11,968 nt of DNA, taken from an uncultured Bacteroidota bacterium. Lineage in GTDB: Bacteria; Bacteroidota; Bacteroidia; 2-12-FULL-35-15. Location: NCBI GenBank assembly GCA_903833025.1, contig CAILDT010000591.1, positions 1 to 11,968 of the forward strand, read 5' to 3'. Made by a program: the position numbers and the translations under genes. Below the pieces are notes generated by a model. The model was given only the letters and a program-made list of their open reading frames with translations, searched no databases and was not told the origin of the DNA. Below, in pieces: positions 6,523 through 11,968 of the stretch; the first letter of the stretch is position 1; each line of letters starts with the position of its first letter.

Positions 6523-7044
6523 GTGACGATAAAAACATTTTATATAAAATATATTTTTCTTTTAGTAATTCCCTTTGTTTTTAGTGCTTGTAATCCTGCC
6601 CGCAAATTGAAAGCGGGAGAACATTTGCTTGCTAAAAATAAAATAATAGACAAGGATACGAAGTTGGACAAGAGTGATATGGTGAGTTATTTAAAGCAAA
6701 AGCCAAATAGAGAAATATTTAAAACATTTAGGTTTCACTTGTGGATTCATAATTTGGTGAATGAAGAAAAGGTGAAACGGAAGCGGGAAAAGTTTGATAA
6801 AAAATTGGAAGCGAAAAATGAAAGACGTGTTGCGAAGGGGAAAAAGCCAAAGAAAAGTGAACGGCAATTATTTGGTGAATGGGTGCTGGATATTAGTGAG
6901 CCGCCAGTGGTGTATGATACGATGTTGACGGAAAAATCGCGGAAGCAGCTAAAATCGTTTTTGAATAAGAAGGGGTATTTTGAGAGTACTGTTACAGATT
7001 CGGTTTTTTTATACGAGACGAAAAGAAGCGAAAGTTTTTTATAA
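6523..7044 (+). CDS. tamL: TamL-type Omp85 lipoprotein, N-terminal part (split by frameshift)
   Basis: This frame holds the N-terminus of a Bacteroidota TamL/BamA-like protein. A lipoprotein signal has a hydrophobic core (10-20) and lipobox FSAC, with lipidated Cys23. It is followed by NPARKLKAGEHLLAKNKI, typical of this family, then a Lys/Arg-rich linker (about 84-114) and the start of a POTRA domain (about 124-161). The frame stops at TAA 7042-7044 after 173 codons. However, from the seven-T run at 7004-7010 onward the family-like sequence continues in the +1 frame. Removing one T would fuse this part, through Val161, to the downstream part as an 844-residue protein, a normal length for TamL. 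The start is GTG at 6523: no ATG lies in frame back to TGA 6487-6489, and this start gives a clean signal peptide. TamL is thought to anchor TamB-like bridges in the outer membrane. No tamB is in the window. Confidence 0.85.
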   Translation: MTIKTFYIKYIFLLVIPFVFSACNPARKLKAGEHLLAKNKIIDKDTKLDKSDMVSYLKQKPNREIFKTFRFHLWIHNLVNEEKVKRKREKFDKKLEAKNERRVAKGKKPKKSERQLFGEWVLDISEPPVVYDTMLTEKSRKQLKSFLNKKGYFESTVTDSVFLYETKRSESFL

Positions 7045-9058
7045 AATAAAAGCATCTTCACCATATAAAATAAATGATTTGGATTATAAAATACCAGATG
7101 AACAATTAAAATATTATGTGTTTGCGGATTCGGCTAACACGTTAATAAATAAAGGGGATACTTATGATGAGGATGTTTTGGATAAAGAGCGGGACCGGAT
7201 TACAACGGATTTGAATAATAATGGTTATTTTCTTTTCACAAAAGATTACATACATTTTGAGTGGGATTCGGTGGCAAATAAAAAAATAAATATTACATTA
7301 AAAATAAAAAATTATGCATCAAAGTATAGTGATGTTTCGGATTCGGTAGTTGAAAGTCCGCATCGAAGATTTTATATCAAAGATATTTTTATACGAACAG
7401 ATTTTGTTTCAAAAAAAGCTGATTCGTTAACGATAGATACAATAAGAGTGGATGCTTATGGAAAGTATAGTTTGGAAAAGGATGAACCTTATTATGTGTT
7501 ACACGCAAAAAAATTAAAATATAAAACGTGGGTTTTGTTGAATAGTGTTTTTGTGAGAAAGGGAGAATTGTACCAATTGAAAAATGTGGAAGATACTTAT
7601 AAACGCTTGCAGGAGATAAAGGCGTTTAAGTCAATAAACATACATTTTATACCTGCGGATGCGGATAAATTAAATTGTTTTATACAATTAAGTCCTATTC
7701 TGAAACAGTCGTACTCAATAGAAGCGGAGGGAAAAAACACATCAGGTAATTTAGGTATTGGAGGAAGTGTGGTATACCAAAACAGAAATTTATTTAGAGG
7801 TGCTGAGTTGTTGGAGTTGAAATTAAAAGCAAGTGTGGAAGGGACGAAAATAAATGATAACTCATCGAACAATACAGCAAGCTCGCAATTTAATACTGTA
7901 GAGTTTGGACCAGAAGCGAATCTTTATATACCTCGATTTTTAATCCCTTTTAAATTTAGCCAAACGAGAGAGGAAAAATTAAAAAGAGCAAATCCGAAAA
8001 CTATTTTTACGGGGTCGTACACTTATCAGCATAGACCTTATTATATAAATAACAATGCAAATTTTTACACAAGATACATTACCAACTTATCTTTTGGATA
8101 TACTTGGAAGCAGTCGGAAAGAGTAAGACATACGATTTCTCCACTTGTAATTAATATTGTGAAAGTAGAATTGCTGCCAGAGTTAAGTGATTTTTTAAAC
8201 AACACAATTAAAAATAAATACATTCAAAATAGTTTTAGCAATCACCTTTCGACCAGTACACGCTATACTTATACGTACAATGAGCAGGATGTAAAAAAGA
8301 AACATCAGAGTTTTTCTTATTTCAAAATTAATGCTGAATCGTCAGGAAATGTTTTGCGTGGAGCTTATGATTTAATAAATGGTATGCAACCAAATACATT
8401 GGAGAAAGATTCTTTAGGGAGCTACAGAATGTTTGGAGTTGTTTACTCGCAGTATCTTAGAGCGGATATTGATTATAGATTTTATTATGATGTGAACGAA
8501 ATAAATAAAGTGGTATTTCGATTTGCAGCAGGAATGGGTAAGCCATTTATTAATTTTACTTCACTGCCATTTGAAAGAAGTTTTTTTAGTGGTGGTTCGA
8601 ATGGTATAAGAGCGTGGCAGGCACGAACACTTGGTCCGGGTTCTTATTCAAATAACGGGCAATCGAATTTCGACCAATACGGAGATGGGCAGTTGGAAGG
8701 CAATGTGGAGTACCGTTTCAAAATGATAAAGCAATTAAGCGGCGCAGTATTTATTGATGCGGGAAATACGTGGATGCGGCAACCAGAAGTTAGTCGCCCC
8801 GGAGGAGATTTTCAGTTCGATAGATTTTATAAAGAAATAGCAATAGGTTCTGGAATTGGTATTCGTGCAGATTTTAATTTTTTCATTATTCGTTTTGATT
8901 TAGGAATTAAAATTCGCGATCCCCAATTTACGGAAGACAGCAGATGGGTAATTCAAAATTATAACAATTATGATTGGAGAGCTAAGTTTACAGATAGCCA
9001 CAATAATCAAGCGTATAGATTTCTGGCTTATAACATTGGAATTGGTTATCCTTTCTAA
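6980..9058 (+). CDS. tamL: TamL-type Omp85 protein, C-terminal POTRA and beta-barrel part (split by frameshift)
   Basis: This is the longer part of the split gene. The family-like reading begins at about base 7007, so the nominal TTG at 6980 is unlikely to be a real start: its first ten codons are an out-of-frame reading of the upstream part. The part contains the rest of the POTRA region (FYKIKASSPYKI onward, to about residue 240 of this frame) and an Omp85 beta-barrel (about 245-692) ending YNIGIGYPF. The terminal Phe is typical of outer-membrane barrels recognised by BamA. The L6-loop motif, VRGF in BamA, is IRAW at 543-546 within SNGIRAWQARTLGPGSY, the form seen in Bacteroidota TamL proteins. 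No premature stops occur in over 2 kb, so only one lesion separates the two parts. The next gene starts 48 bases later, also an outer-membrane barrel. Confidence 0.85.
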   Translation: MRVLLQIRFFYTRRKEAKVFYKIKASSPYKINDLDYKIPDEQLKYYVFADSANTLINKGDTYDEDVLDKERDRITTDLNNNGYFLFTKDYIHFEWDSVANKKINITLKIKNYASKYSDVSDSVVESPHRRFYIKDIFIRTDFVSKKADSLTIDTIRVDAYGKYSLEKDEPYYVLHAKKLKYKTWVLLNSVFVRKGELYQLKNVEDTYKRLQEIKAFKSINIHFIPADADKLNCFIQLSPILKQSYSIEAEGKNTSGNLGIGGSVVYQNRNLFRGAELLELKLKASVEGTKINDNSSNNTASSQFNTVEFGPEANLYIPRFLIPFKFSQTREEKLKRANPKTIFTGSYTYQHRPYYINNNANFYTRYITNLSFGYTWKQSERVRHTISPLVINIVKVELLPELSDFLNNTIKNKYIQNSFSNHLSTSTRYTYTYNEQDVKKKHQSFSYFKINAESSGNVLRGAYDLINGMQPNTLEKDSLGSYRMFGVVYSQYLRADIDYRFYYDVNEINKVVFRFAAGMGKPFINFTSLPFERSFFSGGSNGIRAWQARTLGPGSYSNNGQSNFDQYGDGQLEGNVEYRFKMIKQLSGAVFIDAGNTWMRQPEVSRPGGDFQFDRFYKEIAIGSGIGIRADFNFFIIRFDLGIKIRDPQFTEDSRWVIQNYNNYDWRAKFTDSHNNQAYRFLAYNIGIGYPF
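7004..7010 (+). other. Seven-T run at the tamL frameshift
   Basis: CGG is followed by seven T then ATACGA. Read with seven T, the frame gives DSVFLYETKRSESFL and a stop. Read with six, it gives DSVFYTRRKEAKVFYKIK and continues to 9058. A one-base length change in this run accounts fully for the split. It may be a sequencing or assembly error, a real mutation, a phase-variable tract or a site of RNA polymerase slippage. Confidence 0.85.
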
Positions 9059-9106
9059 TAAATTAGATATTTGGAATTCGATAAGTTTCTAATTCTCTTA
9101 AAAAAA

Positions 9107-10963
9107 ATGTCAAGAAATATTTCCATATTAATAAAGTTCTTTTTCTTTTTTGGAATATTATTTCAAACTACTATTTCGAATTCTCAAGTTCACGATACAT
9201 TAGCGGTTTATAAGAAAATAAAAAAGGTTACTTCCAAACATAAATTTACTTCGCTGTTGTATGATGCTGTATTTGTTGACCCAGCGCCACAGCAGTATGA
9301 AAACAAACCGTTATCTGATAATCAAAAAAAGAAAGACCCTAATCAGAAATATGAGGGGAAAATTATTCGAACAATTGATATAAAAGTGCTTGACCCATTT
9401 GGGTATTCTGTTTCGGACACAAGCAAGTATGCTATAAATTCTTTTCAAAAAATTGCAAATCATTATCATGTTACCACAAGAAACCGAGTTATAAGAAATA
9501 ATTTATTGTTTAAAAAGAATGATGCATTTGATGTTTATAAATTTAATGAATCGGAAAGGATATTGAGAACAACAGACTATGTAAATGATGTGCAGGTTTA
9601 TATTTCGCAGGTACCAAACTCAAAAGATAGTGTGGATATTAAATTATTTGTTCTAGATAGATGGACAGTTGATGCGCCAGTGAATGCAAGTTTCACTTCC
9701 ATCTCCGGAACACTAATAGAAAGAAATTTTTTAGGATTGGGTCAACGGTTCGAACAATCGGGCGGCTACAATTCTGTAAATGGAAATTATCAATATGGAG
9801 GTTTATATAGGATAGCTAATATTCAGAAAACCTTTATTTCTTCAAATATTTTTTATGCTACTAATCAAAACATTACTCAAAATAAAATAGATGAAACCAC
9901 TGCCGGTTTCAGTTTGGATAGAGGTTTTTATTCTGCATTAACAAAATGGGCGGGTGGAATTTCGGAAACTAAAATTTGGGATGACAACCTTGATTCGATT
10001 GAAAAGGTTTACAAATATTATCACGTTGAAAATGTTATTTCCGATTTATGGGTTGGGAGAAGTTTTAATCCTGGAGTTGGTGCGCCAGTGAATAGAAAGG
10101 GTACGAATATTATTGTTGCACTTCGCTACTTAGATAATCATTATCAAACCCGCCCGTTAATTGTTTACGATTCGAATCAAAAATATTTTAACTCGTCACT
10201 TTGGCTTGGCAGTGTTGCATTTTCTCTTCGTAAATATTATAAGGATAGATTTATTTATCGTTTTGGTGCTAATGAAGATATTGCAGAAGGTGCGTTGATA
10301 CAGTTATTATATGGAGTTAAATATCAGGAAGGTACTGGGATTAGATACTATTCTGGATTTCAATTGTCGTACGGATTGCATTTCGAAAAGTTTGGTTATG
10401 CTTCTGCTTACGCCAACTATGGCACATTTTATTATCCTAATATTCGTAATGACGCCACGTTTAATGCTGGGTTTTATTATTTCAGTAATCTGCTGCAAAA
10501 AAACAAATGGTATTTCCGCGAGTTTATTAATTTTAAATATGTGAATGGAATTAATAAACTACCTGGTGAAACAATTACTCTCAATACCAACGAAATGTAT
10601 GGATTCGATAATGGTGGATTACAAGGGACAAAAAAAATGGTTTTAAATCTTGAATCAGTAACCTATGTTCCTTATAATATTATCGGTTTTCGGTTTGCAC
10701 CTTTAATATTAATTGGATTAGGAATGCTTGATACACCACAACATCAATTGTTGTACAGTCCAGTTTATCAGAGTTATGCTATTGGCGTGCTTGTGAGAAA
10801 TGAAAATTTGTTAAATAGCAGTTTTCAAATTACGTATGGATATTCACCAAGCTTTGCTGACGATAACAGTCATAATTATGGGAAATTTAATCCTTCAATT
10901 GGGTTCAGTTTAAAGGTGCCAATTTTTGCAGTTATAAAACCAAGTGTGGTTACGTATCAATAA
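9107..10963 (+). CDS. Omp85-like outer-membrane protein with POTRA domain
   Basis: This 618-residue exported protein has a signal peptide (about 1-26: basic start MSRNISILIK, a run of five Phe, likely cleavage in ISNSQ). It then has a variable charged stretch (35-80), one POTRA-like domain (about 84-186, beginning GKIIRTIDIKVLDPFG and ending VDIKLFVLDRWTVDA) and a beta-barrel (about 190-618) rich in alternating aromatic strands. This fits the BamA/TamA/FhaC superfamily in Bacteroidota. The usual L6 VRGF motif appears as GLQG (504-507) in DNGGLQGTKKMVLNLES, so it is degenerate. The C-terminus is VVTYQ, without the usual terminal Phe. The ATG at 9107 is preferred over an upstream TTG at 9071 because it directly precedes the signal peptide and follows an A-rich tract. 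It lies 48 bases after tamL, probably co-transcribed. Its substrate is unknown; protein insertion, secretion or lipid handling are all possible. Confidence 0.75.
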   Translation: MSRNISILIKFFFFFGILFQTTISNSQVHDTLAVYKKIKKVTSKHKFTSLLYDAVFVDPAPQQYENKPLSDNQKKKDPNQKYEGKIIRTIDIKVLDPFGYSVSDTSKYAINSFQKIANHYHVTTRNRVIRNNLLFKKNDAFDVYKFNESERILRTTDYVNDVQVYISQVPNSKDSVDIKLFVLDRWTVDAPVNASFTSISGTLIERNFLGLGQRFEQSGGYNSVNGNYQYGGLYRIANIQKTFISSNIFYATNQNITQNKIDETTAGFSLDRGFYSALTKWAGGISETKIWDDNLDSIEKVYKYYHVENVISDLWVGRSFNPGVGAPVNRKGTNIIVALRYLDNHYQTRPLIVYDSNQKYFNSSLWLGSVAFSLRKYYKDRFIYRFGANEDIAEGALIQLLYGVKYQEGTGIRYYSGFQLSYGLHFEKFGYASAYANYGTFYYPNIRNDATFNAGFYYFSNLLQKNKWYFREFINFKYVNGINKLPGETITLNTNEMYGFDNGGLQGTKKMVLNLESVTYVPYNIIGFRFAPLILIGLGMLDTPQHQLLYSPVYQSYAIGVLVRNENLLNSSFQITYGYSPSFADDNSHNYGKFNPSIGFSLKVPIFAVIKPSVVTYQ

Positions 10964-10967
10964 TTTA

Positions 10968-11968
10968 TTAAATCATCGCTTGGTCTTTCATTTTTGTATC
11001 CAGCGCATCTCTTAAACCATTCCCGAGAAGAACGAATGAAAGCACCATCAGCATTATTGCAACACCGGGAAGAATTGCAAGATAGGGCGAATGACCAATA
11101 ATAAAACCTCTATGTGCATTTATCATTTCTCCCCACGAAGCGGTTGGTGGCTGTGCACCAATGCCGAGAAAACTTAAACCTGCTTCAATTAATATCGCAG
11201 AAGCGAAGTTGGCAGCAGAAATAACTATTAATGGTCCCATTACATTTGGCAATACTTGTCGTGTTATTATTCTGAAATCACTAAACCCCAAAGCACGAGC
11301 TGCTTCAATAAATTCTTTTTCCCGCAGACTCATTACTTGACCGCGAATTACACGCGCCACTTCTACCCACATTGTTAAACCTACTGCTACAAATACCTGC
11401 CAGAAACCTTTTCCGAGGGCAAGAGTAATCGCGATTACTAATAATAATGTTGGGATAGACCATACTACATTAATTACCCAGATAATTATATTATCCAACT
11501 TGCCTCTGTAGTACCCCGCCAATGCACCCATTACTAATCCAATTAATAAAGAAATGAATACTGAAATAAATCCAACAGAAAAAGAAACACGTGTACCAAT
11601 CATCAAACGACTTAATAAATCACGTCCTGCAGGGTCAGTACCAAGAATATATTTCTTAGTTATGATATTGTTTTTCATAATTTCATCCTGCAATTCCTTT
11701 ACTGTTTTTGTTATTTGTTTGTTTGTATCCAATTCATAAAAACGAATCCCCCCTTTATTCAAATCATTTTCTATAGTTGTATTTTCCTTTATTGAATAAA
11801 CAACATCAGCAATATTAATTTTCTTTTCAAAAGTTAAATGATTTCTATTCCCAGTATATTCTTTAATAACAATATCACTGCCTTCGAAACGATATTCGGA
11901 AATAGGTATCGAACGATAATCGCTCACTTCACCATACATCATTTTAGAAATAAAATTTACGTGATGTG
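10968..11968 (-). CDS. DppC/OppC-type peptide ABC transporter permease (5' partial)
   Basis: This is an inner-membrane permease subunit of an ABC importer for di- or oligopeptides, or a related solute. The frame stays open to the right edge with eight codons before the first ATG (HHVNFISK then MMYG), so the true start and first membrane span lie outside the window. Numbering from that ATG (11942), a soluble region (1-100) precedes the binding-protein-dependent transport domain, which opens with LGTDPAGRDLLSRLMIGTRVS (100-120). The EAA loop that contacts the ATPase is EFIEAARALGFSDF (210-223) through QVLPN (229-233). Membrane spans lie near 120-144, 152-174, 178-196, 236-256 and 289-309. A GLSFLGIGAQPPTASWGEM motif (255-273) is classic DppC. 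The roughly 100-residue periplasmic insert between the first span and the core domain is longer than in E. coli DppC. It converges with the preceding + strand gene, with four bases between the stops. Confidence 0.92.
   Translation of the reverse strand, partial: HHVNFISKMMYGEVSDYRSIPISEYRFEGSDIVIKEYTGNRNHLTFEKKINIADVVYSIKENTTIENDLNKGGIRFYELDTNKQITKTVKELQDEIMKNNIITKKYILGTDPAGRDLLSRLMIGTRVSFSVGFISVFISLLIGLVMGALAGYYRGKLDNIIIWVINVVWSIPTLLLVIAITLALGKGFWQVFVAVGLTMWVEVARVIRGQVMSLREKEFIEAARALGFSDFRIITRQVLPNVMGPLIVISAANFASAILIEAGLSFLGIGAQPPTASWGEMINAHRGFIIGHSPYLAILPGVAIMLMVLSFVLLGNGLRDALDTKMKDQAMI

Noticed and set aside
7004..7044. Programmed -1 ribosomal frameshifting at the T7 run
   Set aside because: Joining the two frames needs +1 (or loss of one base). 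A -1 slip leads to the wrong frame, and no stimulatory structure is apparent.
9071..9106. Twelve-codon N-terminal extension of the second Omp85-like protein from a TTG
   Set aside because: It would put a charged stretch before the signal peptide. The ATG at 9107 has an A-rich leader and gives a clean signal sequence.

Overview
This AT-rich window looks like chromosomal DNA from a member of the Bacteroidota, probably an uncultured or less-studied lineage. The evidence is the gene content: a TamL-type Omp85 lipoprotein, a second POTRA/beta-barrel protein beside it, and a WaaA tail. Two perfect TAnnTTTG promoter elements and A-rich, Shine-Dalgarno-poor gene starts point the same way. There are no tRNA or rRNA genes, no CRISPR array, no transposase and no phage gene. 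Most of the window is core envelope and housekeeping DNA.

Layout from left to right. (1) Bases 1-175 hold the last codons of a + strand gene that fits the C-terminus of Kdo transferase WaaA. It overlaps tail to tail with a - strand NeuA-like cytidylyltransferase (165-854). (2) A bidirectional-looking hairpin terminator (1005-1042) follows a 46-residue - strand gene (1066-1206) that I do not recognise. (3) The full disaggregase gene clpB occupies 1317-3959 on the - strand. (4) A 286-base gap (3960-4245) contains two heptameric AATT arrays around an imperfect, partly GC-rich inverted repeat. (5) A - strand two-gene operon (6381 down to 4246) encodes a SpoU/TrmH-family rRNA/tRNA 2'-O-methyltransferase and, three bases later, a PlsC-type acyltransferase with C-terminal membrane helices. 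(6) Divergent from it on the + strand is tamL (6523-9058), split by a frameshift at a run of seven T. After 48 bases comes a second Omp85-like outer-membrane protein (9107-10963). (7) The right edge holds a - strand DppC/OppC-type ABC permease (10968 to the edge). It converges with the preceding gene with only four bases between the stops.

Functionally, the window mixes envelope biogenesis with housekeeping. Envelope genes cover LPS core assembly, activated acidic sugar supply, phospholipid acylation, and outer-membrane protein insertion or translocation. Housekeeping genes cover protein disaggregation, RNA methylation and peptide uptake. The points most worth a second look are the T7 frameshift in tamL, the heptad repeats on both flanks of the trmH-acyltransferase operon, that operon's reversed G/C skew, the 3960-4245 inverted repeat and the 46-residue gene. 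I did not find a convincing new multi-gene system.
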